Source: Sphingobacterium pedocola | Lineage (GTDB): Bacteria; Bacteroidota; Bacteroidia; Sphingobacteriales; Sphingobacteriaceae | Direction of reading: 5' to 3' | DNA length: 64,000 nucleotides | Assembly: GCF_015209965.1 (NCBI RefSeq) | Contig: NZ_MU158689.1 | Location: 620,196 to 684,195 of the forward strand | Notes under the pieces: generated by a model | What the model was told of the DNA's origin: nothing | The model's input: the letters and a program-made list of their open reading frames with translations, nothing else | Databases searched by the model: none | Program-made: the position numbers and the translations under genes | Shown here: piece after piece, positions 8,998 to 17,890 of the stretch | How positions within the stretch are numbered: the stretch's first letter is position 1 | How the letters are laid out: every line of letters begins with the position of its first letter

Positions 8998-10554
8998 ATG
9001 AAGAAATTTTTTGCATTACTGTTTATACTTGGTTCTTTCGGATCTATGCTTTCTTGTAAAAAGGATAGTCCCGCTAGTCCGGATGAGGGAGTTGTCGAAA
9101 CAGGTATCGATAAAGGCAAAACATATCTGTCTGATGAAAGTGAGAATAAATTACGCGATTCGGTATGGTATTTTTATAAAGTATTATCCTTATGGGAAGA
9201 ATACATTCCTCCACGCGATATAAATAGGATTGATGAAGATGGCTATTTACGTGAAAATTTCACCCAATATTTTGAGCGAAGCGAAAACGTGTTGGATTAT
9301 TTAATGGGGTTAACAAAAATCGATCCTTCAGGAGCTCCTATAGACCGTTACAGCTTTATCGATAGACAGGGTGTGATTAGCGGAGAATTAGAGGGAGGTG
9401 TAGCTACGGATTTTGGGATGTATGTTTTTTATTTGCAAACCGTTTCTTCGGGCGACAATGCGGATCTATATGTGCGTATGGTAGATGTCGAATCTCCAGC
9501 TTATAAGGCAGGCATAAGACGTGGTGATCGTATAGCTCGTGTCAATGGCAATTCGGATATCGATTATGAAGCACAAAGAGCCCAAAATTTCGCTTTTATA
9601 AATAATGCATTGTCTTCCTCTTCGATGAGCTTAAACCTAGTAAAAGCGGACGGTTCAACCGATATCGTCTCTATAAATAGCATTGAATATTCCTTCAACC
9701 CTGTTGTAAGCGAGAAAGTAATTATTCAAGATGGAAAAAAAATTGGATATTTAGCTTTTAGCTCCTTTATAAGTCTTTTTGTAGAAAACACGAATATTCC
9801 TTCGAAAATGAATACAATTTTTCAAGATATCTTTCAAGAATTTGAAACGGAGGGGATTGAGGAACTCGTTGTCGATTTGAGGTATAACGGCGGAGGTATC
9901 GTAAATACTGCTGAATATTTAGCCAACAAAATTGTACCTACGAGTGGAAACGGAGAACTGATGTCGACGCACAAAATCAATAGGTATCTCCTTGCCGATC
10001 CAGAGATAAAACGAGAGTTTGAAGATGTGTATTTTTCGAAAACGAACGCATTAAATTTAAAGCGCGTATATTTTTTGGTTACTTCTTCCACGGCATCTGC
10101 AAGCGAGTTGCTGATCAATAGCCTAGAGCCTTATATGGATGTGCACGTTGTCGGTACCTACGCTTGGGATGAAAACGGAAGTAGGATTTCGGAAAATACC
10201 TACGGAAAGCCGGTTGGTTTTTTTGAATTAGAACTTTTAAATAAATCTCTATCATTGTATGCGGCTTCGTTCCAAACCTTTAATGCAGACAACCAAGGCG
10301 ATTATTTCAATGGATTGATTCCGGATGTCCACGTATCGGAGTTCGATAATTTTTATGATTTTGGCGATGAGCGCGAGTCAATGTTATCAATGGCGTTAAG
10401 ACATATTAATACCGGGACATATACCTCGCTTGAAAGATCGGCTACAACTTCTATTCGCAATAGGCGGATTCGAAAGGGAATCTTGAATATGGGTGATAGA
10501 AGTAAAGTGCATGGCATGTTCAAATTCCGGAATAAAGACCTAAAAATAAAATAG
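8998..10554 (+). CDS. S41 family (CtpA-like) peptidase lipoprotein with PDZ domain
   Basis: A 518-residue serine protease of the C-terminal-processing family, predicted to be a lipoprotein (lipobox MLSC, Cys20). After a linker and a helical N-domain, a PDZ domain lies at about 150-215 (MVDVESPAYKAGIRRGDRIARVNG). The S41 core includes VVDLRYNGGG near 287-298 and the nucleophile-bearing TSSTASASELL near 361-371. A C-terminal extension after FNGLIPDVHV is basic. It cleaves unfolded or tail-tagged envelope proteins in known relatives; the substrate here is unknown. Last gene of the LolD-like operon, so envelope lipoprotein turnover is a reasonable theme. The next gene's promoter overlaps its stop. 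Confidence 0.9.
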   Translation: MKKFFALLFILGSFGSMLSCKKDSPASPDEGVVETGIDKGKTYLSDESENKLRDSVWYFYKVLSLWEEYIPPRDINRIDEDGYLRENFTQYFERSENVLDYLMGLTKIDPSGAPIDRYSFIDRQGVISGELEGGVATDFGMYVFYLQTVSSGDNADLYVRMVDVESPAYKAGIRRGDRIARVNGNSDIDYEAQRAQNFAFINNALSSSSMSLNLVKADGSTDIVSINSIEYSFNPVVSEKVIIQDGKKIGYLAFSSFISLFVENTNIPSKMNTIFQDIFQEFETEGIEELVVDLRYNGGGIVNTAEYLANKIVPTSGNGELMSTHKINRYLLADPEIKREFEDVYFSKTNALNLKRVYFLVTSSTASASELLINSLEPYMDVHVVGTYAWDENGSRISENTYGKPVGFFELELLNKSLSLYAASFQTFNADNQGDYFNGLIPDVHVSEFDNFYDFGDERESMLSMALRHINTGTYTSLERSATTSIRNRRIRKGILNMGDRSKVHGMFKFRNKDLKIK

Positions 10555-10562
10555 TATTTTTG
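10555..10562 (+). promoter_or_regulatory. -7 promoter element of the LacI-type gene
   Basis: TATTTTTG matches TAnnTTTG and overlaps the stop region of the S41 gene, 25 bases before the ATG at 10588. It gives the regulator its own transcription start. Confidence 0.45.
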
Positions 10563-10587
10563 AGATAGAAACTTAAAGTAAACTTTG

Positions 10588-11598
10588 ATGACAAAGCCAA
10601 ACAAGCCAGCGACGATAAAGGAAATAGCGAGAAAGCTTAAAATTTCACCTTCCACAGTCTCTCGTGCACTCAATGATCATCCAAGTATTGGGCTTGTGAC
10701 CACCATGCGTGTCAAAAAAATGGCGGTAGAGTTAAATTATGAACCCAATCAGACAGCAATATTTTTTAAACAACGTAAGACATTTACGATTGGCGTAATT
10801 TTGCCGTCATTGTCCGAACCGTTCTTCTCACTAGCTATTAGCGCGATAGAGACTGTCGCTGAAGAACATAAGTATACGGTACTGCTCGGGCAATCGTTGG
10901 ATAATGAAGAGCGGGAACTTCAAATTATTAATACATTTAAGAAACATCGTGTCGACGGAATTTTGATGTCCATGGGTAAGAATACGACAGACTTAAGTTT
11001 TATTGAGATACTTAAGTCTTCCGATATTCCGATTGTATTTTTTGATTGTGTGCCCGAGTTGGATAATGTAGATAAAGTCTATAGTGATCTGTCTTCTGGT
11101 ATGGAAGAAGCAATTGAAGCATTTATATCTAGAGGACATCAGCGTATCGCACTGATTAATGGCCCCGATACCTTGCTTGCTTCTGGCGAGCGAACAGCAG
11201 CATTTAAGAGTGCGCTTAAAAAATTTGATGTCGTGATTGATGAAAAATATATTGTGCATACCGATTTGACGGAAAGAGGTAATGAAGAGGCGATGGAGGA
11301 GCTGTGCTCCTTGTCCGAACGACCTTCTGCAGTGGTGTCTTTTAATGATTTCGTGACACTAGATGTCATGAAATATGCACGTCACAGGGGTATTGTCTTA
11401 AGTCAGGATATGCATTTTATTAGCTACGCAAATTATCCGTTGTGGAAATATATCGAAAATCCACCAATAGGAAGTATTGAGCAGTATCCGGATAAGCAAG
11501 GTGGAAAAGCTGCGGAAATTCTTTTTGATATCTTGACCTCGAAAGAAGAATTTGAGCCTAAAGACATCGTTTTTCCTTCTAAATTGATCTTAAAATAA
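10588..11598 (+). CDS. LacI-family transcriptional regulator
   Basis: A 336-residue LacI/GalR repressor. The N-terminal helix-turn-helix (ATIKEIARKLKISPSTVSRALNDHP, about residues 9-32) is followed by the hinge YEPNQTA and a periplasmic-binding-protein-like sensor domain from FTIGVILPSLSEPFF onward (RGHQRIALINGP, AVVSFNDFVTL). I start at the ATG at 10588; a TTG directly before it would add one residue. The ligand is probably a sugar or nucleoside, but no transport or catabolic gene flanks it, so the regulon is elsewhere or the gene is an orphan. A strong terminator shared with lpd follows. Confidence 0.9.
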   Translation: MTKPNKPATIKEIARKLKISPSTVSRALNDHPSIGLVTTMRVKKMAVELNYEPNQTAIFFKQRKTFTIGVILPSLSEPFFSLAISAIETVAEEHKYTVLLGQSLDNEERELQIINTFKKHRVDGILMSMGKNTTDLSFIEILKSSDIPIVFFDCVPELDNVDKVYSDLSSGMEEAIEAFISRGHQRIALINGPDTLLASGERTAAFKSALKKFDVVIDEKYIVHTDLTERGNEEAMEELCSLSERPSAVVSFNDFVTLDVMKYARHRGIVLSQDMHFISYANYPLWKYIENPPIGSIEQYPDKQGGKAAEILFDILTSKEEFEPKDIVFPSKLILK

Positions 11599-11630
11599 AA
11601 GGCGCGGTTTTTATAGTAACCGCGCCTTTT
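11597..11630. terminator. Bidirectional terminator, LacI gene / lpd
   Basis: A perfect 13-pair GC-rich stem (AAAAGGCGCGGTT at 11597-11609 with 11618-11630), 8-base loop and T-runs on both strands, between convergent genes. Confidence 0.92.
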
Positions 11631-11660
11631 GTTATTTTGTAGCCAAAGACAAGGAGCTTC

Positions 11661-13049
11661 TTATAAGTGGATTACTTCACCGTATGCGTCTGCAGCAGCT
11701 TCCATGATTGCCTCGCTCATCGTAGGGTGGGGGTGCACCGATTTAATAATCTCATGCCCCGTTGTTTCCAATTTACGGGCTACAACTACCTCAGCGATCA
11801 TCTCGGTTACATTGGCCCCGATCAAGTGAGCGCCTAGGAATTCGCCGTATTTCGCATCAAAAATAACCTTTACGAAACCATCTTTTGCACCAGCGGCCGA
11901 AGCTTTTCCTGAAGCAGAGAATGGGAATTTACCTACTTTGATTTCGTATCCAGCTTCACGGGCAGCTTTCTCCGTATAACCTACGGATGCAATTTCAGGT
12001 GAGCAATATGTACAGCCTGGTATATTATTATAATTGATAGCTTCTACATGAAGGCCTTTGATCTTTTCTACGCAGGTAATGGCTTCAGCGGATGCAACAT
12101 GAGCTAGGGCCTGACCTTTTACAATATCTCCGATCGCGTATACGCCGTCAATGTTTGTTTTGTAGAAATCGTCAACTACAACGCGTCCCTTATCAACTTT
12201 TACGCCGACTTCTTCAAGTCCCAAATTCTCAATATTTGGAGAAATACCAACAGCAGATAAGACCACCTCAGCTTCGATTACTTCGTTTCCTTTTGCTGTT
12301 TTAATATTAACTTTAGAAAGATTTCCTTTTGTATCAACAGATTGAACTTCTGATTTCGTTAAAATTTCAATGCCTGCTTTTTTAAGGGATTTTTCGAGTT
12401 GTTTTGAAACCTCTTCATCTTCAACAGGGACAATACGATCCATAAATTCTACAATGGTAACCTTGGTTCCTATTGTATTATAAAAATAGGCAAATTCAAC
12501 ACCAATTGCCCCGGATCCCACTACAACCATTGATTTGGGCTGTGTCGGTAAGTTCATTGCTTGACGGTATCCAATGATTTTTTTTCCATCTTGAGGAAGG
12601 TTAGGTAATTCCCTAGAGCGAGCGCCGGTAGCAAGAATAGTATGTTTTGCAGTATACTCTTTCGTCGAACCATCAGCCCCTTTTACCTCTATTTTACCAC
12701 CTTTTTTGATTTTGGCAGTACCCATGATCACATCGATCTTATTCTTTTTCATCAAGAATTGAATACCTTTGCTCATCCCGTCTGCAACACCTCGGCTCCG
12801 TTTTACGATAGCGCCAAAGTCAGCCTCTCCACCTTGTACTTTGATGCCATATTCTTCAGCGTGATTTAAATATTCAAATACTTGAGCACTTTTTAATAAT
12901 GCTTTAGTTGGAATACATCCCCAATTTAAACAGATACCTCCTAAAGCTTCGCGCTCCACAACAGCAGTCTTAAAACCTAATTGAGCAGATCGGATAGCAG
13001 CTACATAACCTCCAGGACCACTTCCGATGACGATGATGTCGTAGTTCAT
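11661..13049 (-). CDS. lpdA: Dihydrolipoyl dehydrogenase (paralogue 1)
   Basis: A 462-residue FAD-dependent E3 component of 2-oxoacid dehydrogenase complexes, reoxidising dihydrolipoamide with NAD+. It has the FAD-binding GSGPGG motif at 9-14, redox-active Cys40 and Cys45 in GGICLNWGCIPTK, an NAD-binding GSGAIGVEF, and the C-terminal catalytic His in SVHPHPTMSEAIMEA. I start at the ATG at 13049 (MNYDIIVIG); 77 upstream in-frame codons do not look like protein and contain the promoter (TATTTTTG at 13086-13093, minus strand). A second lpd lies 1 kb upstream on the same strand. Which complex (pyruvate, 2-oxoglutarate, branched-chain) each serves cannot be told here. Confidence 0.95.
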   Translation of the reverse strand: MNYDIIVIGSGPGGYVAAIRSAQLGFKTAVVEREALGGICLNWGCIPTKALLKSAQVFEYLNHAEEYGIKVQGGEADFGAIVKRSRGVADGMSKGIQFLMKKNKIDVIMGTAKIKKGGKIEVKGADGSTKEYTAKHTILATGARSRELPNLPQDGKKIIGYRQAMNLPTQPKSMVVVGSGAIGVEFAYFYNTIGTKVTIVEFMDRIVPVEDEEVSKQLEKSLKKAGIEILTKSEVQSVDTKGNLSKVNIKTAKGNEVIEAEVVLSAVGISPNIENLGLEEVGVKVDKGRVVVDDFYKTNIDGVYAIGDIVKGQALAHVASAEAITCVEKIKGLHVEAINYNNIPGCTYCSPEIASVGYTEKAAREAGYEIKVGKFPFSASGKASAAGAKDGFVKVIFDAKYGEFLGAHLIGANVTEMIAEVVVARKLETTGHEIIKSVHPHPTMSEAIMEAAADAYGEVIHL

Positions 13050-13085
13050 ATAATTTAATGATTTTGTGTCTTTTACAATTAAACT

Positions 13086-13093
13086 CAAAAATA
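13086..13093 (-). promoter_or_regulatory. -7 promoter element of lpd paralogue 1
   Basis: TATTTTTG on the minus strand, 36 bases before the ATG at 13049. Its position inside the in-frame upstream extension supports the shorter protein start. Confidence 0.45.
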
Positions 13094-13235
13094 CATTTTT
13101 TTTTTGGTAGCACGTAATTTGAGCGTGTGATTTTGACGTTATCATACCTAGATAAATTATTTTGAACACCTTATTTTTACAGAAAAATAAATACCCGCGT
13201 GGGTTTGTCACTAGGTAGTCAATAATGGTAAATAA

Positions 13236-13267
13236 TCTGTGTAATATGAATAATAAAGCTATTTTTG
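13236..13267 (+). promoter_or_regulatory. Promoter of DUF3817 gene
   Basis: TCTG (13236-13239) is followed after exactly 20 bases by TATTTTTG (13260-13267), a good fit to the Bacteroidota TTTG-N19-21-TAnnTTTG promoter. The ATG is at 13290. Confidence 0.55.
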
Positions 13268-13289
13268 TTACCGAAAACACCTTATTTGT

Positions 13290-13595
13290 ATGTTAAGAAT
13301 ATTTCAACAAATCGCACTTTGGGAGGCCATTTCTACTGTTATATTGTTTTTTGTGGCGATGCCTTTAAAGTATTTTGCGGATGTACCCGAAGCGGTTCGA
13401 ATTGCGGGATCCATTCATGGATTTTTAGTCGTTATTTTTGTTATCTTGCTAGTGGCATGTTGGCAAACGTATAACTGGAAATTCTCAAAAGTACTGACCT
13501 ATTTCGTTTTATCTCTAATCCCTATTGTCTCATTTTGGGTTGAAAAAGACGTTAAAAAAGAAATCGCTTCTATAAAGAGAAGCAATATCCGTTAG
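13290..13595 (+). CDS. DUF3817 family integral membrane protein
   Basis: A 101-residue protein with three hydrophobic segments (about 9-28, 40-62, 68-88). The conserved opening FQQIALWEAISTVILFFVAMPLKY and the SIHGFLVVIFVI segment identify the DUF3817 (YdzA-like) family of small inner-membrane proteins, whose function is unknown. It has its own promoter and is transcribed opposite to both flanking genes. Its stop codon shares the four bases TTAG (13592-13595) with the stop of the convergent thioesterase gene, so the two reading frames end inside each other. No terminator is visible there. Confidence 0.85.
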   Translation: MLRIFQQIALWEAISTVILFFVAMPLKYFADVPEAVRIAGSIHGFLVVIFVILLVACWQTYNWKFSKVLTYFVLSLIPIVSFWVEKDVKKEIASIKRSNIR

Positions 13596-13999
13596 TCATG
13601 TTTTAGTTTAGGCGTGTCTATACTCATATAGGCATAGGTAATTTCGGTTTTGCCATGTGGCACAGGGAGGCCATTTTCATCGAGGTTGACGAAGACCAAT
13701 TTGTCTATTGAAAGAATCGTTTTCCGCGTAATCTTATTTCGTACCTCACAGGCCAAGGTTATGGAGGTCGTGCCGAAATGAGTTGCTATAATACCTAGTT
13801 CGATAATATCCCCTTGTCTGGCTGAGCTGACGAAATTTATTTCGGAGATGTATTTGGTAACAACATGGGGATTACTTAATTGTACGATGGCATAGATAAC
13901 GGCTTCTTCGTCGATCCACCTCAACAATGTTCCCCCAAACAAGGTGCCGTTTGGATTGAGGTCTTCTGGTTTTACCCATTTTCGTGTATGAAAATTCAT
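13592..13999 (-). CDS. Hotdog-fold acyl-CoA thioesterase
   Basis: A 135-residue single-hotdog thioesterase of the YciA/BFIT type, which hydrolyses acyl-CoA to free acid and CoA. The hotdog helix segment is LNPNGTLFGGTLLRWIDEEA, with the catalytic Asp/Glu region WIDEEAV; later strands carry FVSSARQGDIIELG and TTSITLACEVRNK. I start at the ATG at 13999 (MNFHTRKW); 18 upstream in-frame codons are rejected as non-family. Substrate chain length is unknown. It lies between the two lpd genes on the same strand and 94 bases downstream of lpd paralogue 2's 3' neighbourhood, but there is no direct metabolic tie. A second, longer thioesterase lies at 45.2-45.7 kb. Confidence 0.88.
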   Translation of the reverse strand: MNFHTRKWVKPEDLNPNGTLFGGTLLRWIDEEAVIYAIVQLSNPHVVTKYISEINFVSSARQGDIIELGIIATHFGTTSITLACEVRNKITRKTILSIDKLVFVNLDENGLPVPHGKTEITYAYMSIDTPKLKHD

Positions 14000-14093
14000 C
14001 TGGTGGTTTCGTTTTTTTGAGATAATAGATAAGGAACAAAGATTAAGGCTCAAAGACTATCCTTGCTCCTTAATCCTCGCTCTGAACCTTTTT

Positions 14094-15500
14094 TTAAGCA
14101 TGAATTGCTCGGTTAGCAGTAGCGGCTAATGCTGCTTCTTTTAATGCTTCTGTATAGGTAGGGTGTGCATGGCAGATACGGCCGATATCTTCTGCAGATG
14201 CACGGTATTCCATGGCGACCACGGCTTCAGCAATGATGTCCGCTGCTCTTGGGCCTATGATATGTACTCCAAGAACCTCATCCGTTTCTATATCCGCCAA
14301 GACCTTAACAAATCCATCCGTGTCTCCAGATGCTTTTGCCCGGCCGGAGGCTTTGAAAGAAAATGAACCAGCCTTATATTTTTTACCGGCTTCTTTGAGT
14401 TGTTCTTCCGTTTTACCGACTGAAGCTACTTCGGGCCAAGTGTAAACTACCCCAGGAATTAAGTTATAATCGATATGTGGTTTTTGACCAGCAATACGCT
14501 CGGCTACATAAATTCCTTCATCTTCTGCTTTATGCGCCAACATAGCGCCCTTTACCACGTCCCCAATCGCGTAAACGCCCGCTACAGCGGTTTCCAAATG
14601 ATCGTTTACTGGGATTTTATTGCTTCTCTCTTCAGCAGTAATGCCTATATTTTCTAATCCCAGATCTTTGGTATAGGCGATACGGCCGACTGAAACAATA
14701 CAATAATCACCTTCAAAAGACACGCTTGCTCCTTTGGTATCTTCTGCCGTTACCGTGACATTTTTACCTTTTACCGAGGCACCTGTTACTTTGTGGCCTA
14801 AAAAGAATTCCATGCCTAATGACTTTTTCAATACGCGTTGTAGTTCTTTTCCTAGTCCACCATCCATGGTGCTGATAATTGATTTGGCATATTCTATAAC
14901 AGAAACTTTTGCACCCAAACGCGCATACACGGAACCTAACTCTAGGCCGATTACTCCTCCACCGATTACGATAAGATGTTTAGGGACTTCATTCAGATTT
15001 AACGCTTCTGTAGATGTAATGATACGCTTTTTGTCAATAGGCAGAAATGGTAATGCTGTAGGTTTTGAGCCTGTCGCAACAATTACATTTTTTCCTTTTA
15101 TTTCTTCTGTTGTGCCGTCACTTTTAGTGATTTTGATCGTATTTTTGTCTACAAAAGAGCCAACACCTTCAAAAGAATCAATTTTATTCTTTTTAAAGAG
15201 AAAAGTGATGCCAGCTGTATTTTGCGCGATAACATCATTTTTACGAGCGATCATCTTTTTGATATCAATTTTCAAATTGCTCAGATTAATCCCATGATCT
15301 GCGAAATTGTGAGCGGCATTATGATAATGTTCCGACGTGTCTAATAACGCTTTTGATGGGATACAACCCACATTAAGACATGTGCCGCCGAATGTGCTGT
15401 ATTTTTCGATAACTGCTGTTTTAAGGCCTAATTGGGCGCATCGGATGGCAGCTACGTAACCACCTGGACCACTACCAATTACTATAACATCGTATTGCAT
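14094..15500 (-). CDS. lpdA: Dihydrolipoyl dehydrogenase (paralogue 2)
   Basis: A 468-residue E3 flavoprotein. FAD-binding GSGPGG is at 9-14, the redox disulfide Cys41/Cys46 lies in GGTCLNVGCIPSK, the NAD-binding motif is GGGVIGLELG, and the catalytic His-Glu pair sits in CHAHPTYTEALKEA. The GGTCLNVGCIPSK version is the form typical of 2-oxoglutarate and mitochondrial-type E3, whereas paralogue 1 has GGICLNWGCIPTK. The two genes are clearly diverged, not a recent duplication. No E1 or E2 gene is near. The start at 15500 gives the standard N-terminus MQYDVIVIG. Confidence 0.95.
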   Translation of the reverse strand: MQYDVIVIGSGPGGYVAAIRCAQLGLKTAVIEKYSTFGGTCLNVGCIPSKALLDTSEHYHNAAHNFADHGINLSNLKIDIKKMIARKNDVIAQNTAGITFLFKKNKIDSFEGVGSFVDKNTIKITKSDGTTEEIKGKNVIVATGSKPTALPFLPIDKKRIITSTEALNLNEVPKHLIVIGGGVIGLELGSVYARLGAKVSVIEYAKSIISTMDGGLGKELQRVLKKSLGMEFFLGHKVTGASVKGKNVTVTAEDTKGASVSFEGDYCIVSVGRIAYTKDLGLENIGITAEERSNKIPVNDHLETAVAGVYAIGDVVKGAMLAHKAEDEGIYVAERIAGQKPHIDYNLIPGVVYTWPEVASVGKTEEQLKEAGKKYKAGSFSFKASGRAKASGDTDGFVKVLADIETDEVLGVHIIGPRAADIIAEAVVAMEYRASAEDIGRICHAHPTYTEALKEAALAATANRAIHA

Positions 15501-15587
15501 GCGTGCGAATTTTATTTTTTGTTGCTAAGTTACTTATAATAGAAGGCACAAACTAGCACCTTTTTTATCAAAATCGTTCCAAAAAGC

Positions 15588-16115
15588 TTATTCAGCAACG
15601 ATTTTACCTTTCATAACACCGTAATGGCCAGGGAAACTACAGATGAAATCGTAAACACCTTTTTCAACAGTGAATGTAATTTTATCTTCTTCACCTGGAC
15701 CTAATAATTTAGTATGTGCCACAATGGAAGAAAGGGAAGATTTAGGAATGTATTCTGACTCCGCAGCACCTGTAGCTTCTGCGCCGAAGGTAGGTAAATC
15801 TACACCAGGTTTTAGCACAACAAAGTTATGTCCCATAGATTCTTTCGGCATGGTGCCTACATTTTTTAGTGTAATTTCTACAGGTTCACCTGCTTTTACA
15901 CGAATTAACTCCGTGTCGAACTTCATTTGATCATTGCCTTCTACCGTCCATGTATTAGACAAATTGACATTTTCAATACCAGGTATTGTTTCAGCTACAG
16001 CATCTGTAGACTCTTCTGTTGCTGCATTATCAGTGGTAGATTTTGTGTCATTACCTCCACATGAGGATAGTGAAATCGCGAATAAAACTGCCGGAATGAT
16101 AAAGAATTTTTTCAT
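15588..16115 (-). CDS. Azurin/plastocyanin-like cupredoxin lipoprotein
   Basis: A 175-residue blue-copper protein. A lipoprotein signal (MKKFFIIPAVLFAISLSSC, Cys about 19) is followed by a Thr/Ala/Glu-rich linker and a cupredoxin domain. Type 1 copper ligands are visible: the first His in SMGHNFVVL and the Cys, His and Met in FICSFPGHYGVMKG. These match azurin spacing. The start at 16115 is preferred over an ATG 7 codons upstream because the signal peptide then begins with MKK. It likely shuttles electrons in the periplasm or at the outer membrane, for example to a cytochrome c peroxidase or oxidase; the partner is not encoded nearby. Confidence 0.92.
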   Translation of the reverse strand: MKKFFIIPAVLFAISLSSCGGNDTKSTTDNAATEESTDAVAETIPGIENVNLSNTWTVEGNDQMKFDTELIRVKAGEPVEITLKNVGTMPKESMGHNFVVLKPGVDLPTFGAEATGAAESEYIPKSSLSSIVAHTKLLGPGEEDKITFTVEKGVYDFICSFPGHYGVMKGKIVAE

Positions 16116-16267
16116 ATATATATTGTTTGTTTTCAAGTGGTGATGAAGCTATTCTGATGCTATATATTCCCGTAAAGGGTTTTTTGAAATCAGAATGGTT
16201 TCATACGTCTTTGTTAAATCAGCGACTAATTTACTAATAATTTTGTTGAACTGCTGTCTTTGCTCGC

Positions 16268-17884
16268 CTAAAATGTAATATTATTTTCATTTTTCAATGC
16301 GCAGGTTTTTGTAATCTTATTGTACAGATCTATGGGGTGGAAGGGCTTACTAATCACGTCATCCGCGCCTACTTCGAAAGCAGCTTGTTGTTCATGTTCA
16401 AGCACCGAAGCCGAAATAGTTATAATCGGGACATTCCGCTTATCCCGATTAGGGTGCCTACGGATTTCTTTGATCGCCTCGAATCCAGACATGATCGGCA
16501 TGTGCGTATCCATTAAGATCAAATCGTAGGTGTTAATTTCGAATTCCTCTAATGCCAACATGCCATTTTTCACTACCTTTACATGACAACTCCATGTTTG
16601 AAGCATATGAGAAAGCATAAAGCTATTGAGCTCGTTGTCTTCAGCTACTAGTACATTGAGCTTATTTAATTCGGGGAATTGAGTATATTGTAGTCGAACT
16701 TTTTCTTGCGTACTTTTTTCTGCTTTTTGAATAGTTGACACAAACGAGAACTCAGAGCCGTTACCGTAGGTGCTTTTCGCACTAACCTTTCCTCCCAGTA
16801 ACTCGGAAAGTCTTTTTACAATAGCTAAGCCCAAGCCGGTGCCCCCAAATTTTTTGGTTATGCCATCGTCGCCTTGTTCAAAAGCTTGAAATATTTTTTC
16901 AACGGCGTCGGGCTTAATACCAATGCCGGTATCTCTTACCACAAAGCTAATGGAATATTGATCTCCAATATTCTCCACGTTTGTAACTATTAATGATATT
17001 TTTCCTTTTTCGGTGAACTTTAAGCTGTTGGAGATGAAATTGCTGATGATCTGTTGAAGCCGTAAGGCATCGAACCTAACATATTGTGGCAGTGCCTCAT
17101 CTAGAATGACTTCAAAATCCAAATTTTTGTTAGTTGCCTTAAGTTTGAAATTTTTGTCGAACTCCAAAATCATGGCTTTCAAATCAAAATCTTCAAACTC
17201 GATTTTCATCATGCCCGAATCTATTTTTGAAATGTCTAAGATGTCATTGATGATCAAAAGCAAAGAATTAGAAGCGTTCTCTAAACGATTTATCCAGTCG
17301 ATTTGCTCGGGATTCAAATTTGCATTTTTGAGCATATGAACAATACCCATAATTCCATTTATGGGGGTACGGATTTCATGACTCATATTGGCTAAAAAAA
17401 TCTCTTTCGACCGGCGGGCCTGTTCTGCTTCTTTATTGGCTTGAATTAAGGCTTTTTTGGATTGTTCCAGTTCCATGTTCTTTTGGATGATTTCTTCTTG
17501 AATATGGATCTGTTTTATAAAGGAAGTCACCTTTGCAATAGTGATCTCTGGATTAAGGGGTTTATATAGGTAATCAACTGCTCCACTCTCTAGGCCCCGT
17601 ATTAGATACTTATCTTCTTTAGATATTGCTGTTACCATGATCGCCGTGATGTGGCTAGTTCTTGAATTGGACTTCAATAGTGAAACAAATTCGAATCCGT
17701 TGATTTCAGGCATTTGCACATCGACTAGGGCAATAGATATGTCCTTCATCCAACAGATTTTTAATGCTTCATTGGGATCTGTAGAGCTGATAATGTTGAT
17801 GTCTCCAATATCTGAAAGTAAAGCCGAAAGACTGATGATGTTTTCCTCTTTATCATCAAGAATGAGAAGATTGATGGTACTCAT
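16268..17884 (-). CDS. Hybrid response regulator/histidine kinase (REC-HK-REC)
   Basis: A 538-residue cytoplasmic signalling protein. The N-terminal receiver has acceptor Asp55 (IALVDVQMPEINGFEF) and a KP loop (LYKPLNPE). A short coiled coil (130-160) leads to a HisKA domain with His169 (NMSHEIRTPINGIMG) and a HATPase domain with N-box NFISNSLKF, G1 DTGIGIKPD and G2 FGGTGLGLAI. A second receiver follows with Asp459 (DLILMDTHMP). There is no membrane segment, so it must receive its signal through the first receiver, perhaps from the 1134-residue kinase of the same cluster. It starts only 6 bases after the CheB gene ends. Confidence 0.93.
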   Translation of the reverse strand: MSTINLLILDDKEENIISLSALLSDIGDINIISSTDPNEALKICWMKDISIALVDVQMPEINGFEFVSLLKSNSRTSHITAIMVTAISKEDKYLIRGLESGAVDYLYKPLNPEITIAKVTSFIKQIHIQEEIIQKNMELEQSKKALIQANKEAEQARRSKEIFLANMSHEIRTPINGIMGIVHMLKNANLNPEQIDWINRLENASNSLLLIINDILDISKIDSGMMKIEFEDFDLKAMILEFDKNFKLKATNKNLDFEVILDEALPQYVRFDALRLQQIISNFISNSLKFTEKGKISLIVTNVENIGDQYSISFVVRDTGIGIKPDAVEKIFQAFEQGDDGITKKFGGTGLGLAIVKRLSELLGGKVSAKSTYGNGSEFSFVSTIQKAEKSTQEKVRLQYTQFPELNKLNVLVAEDNELNSFMLSHMLQTWSCHVKVVKNGMLALEEFEINTYDLILMDTHMPIMSGFEAIKEIRRHPNRDKRNVPIITISASVLEHEQQAAFEVGADDVISKPFHPIDLYNKITKTCALKNENNITF

Positions 17885-17890
17885 AGAAGT

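Noticed and set aside
13050..13280. 77-codon N-terminal extension of lpd paralogue 1
   Set aside because: Contains a -7 promoter element and does not resemble flavoprotein sequence.
14734..15297. 187-codon plus-strand ORF
   Set aside because: Lies wholly within lpd paralogue 2 on the opposite strand; composition is that of an antisense frame.
16154..16195. ATTCTGAT/ATCAGAAT inverted pair after the azurin gene
   Set aside because: An 8-base inverted pair with a large loop in AT-rich DNA, likely by chance.
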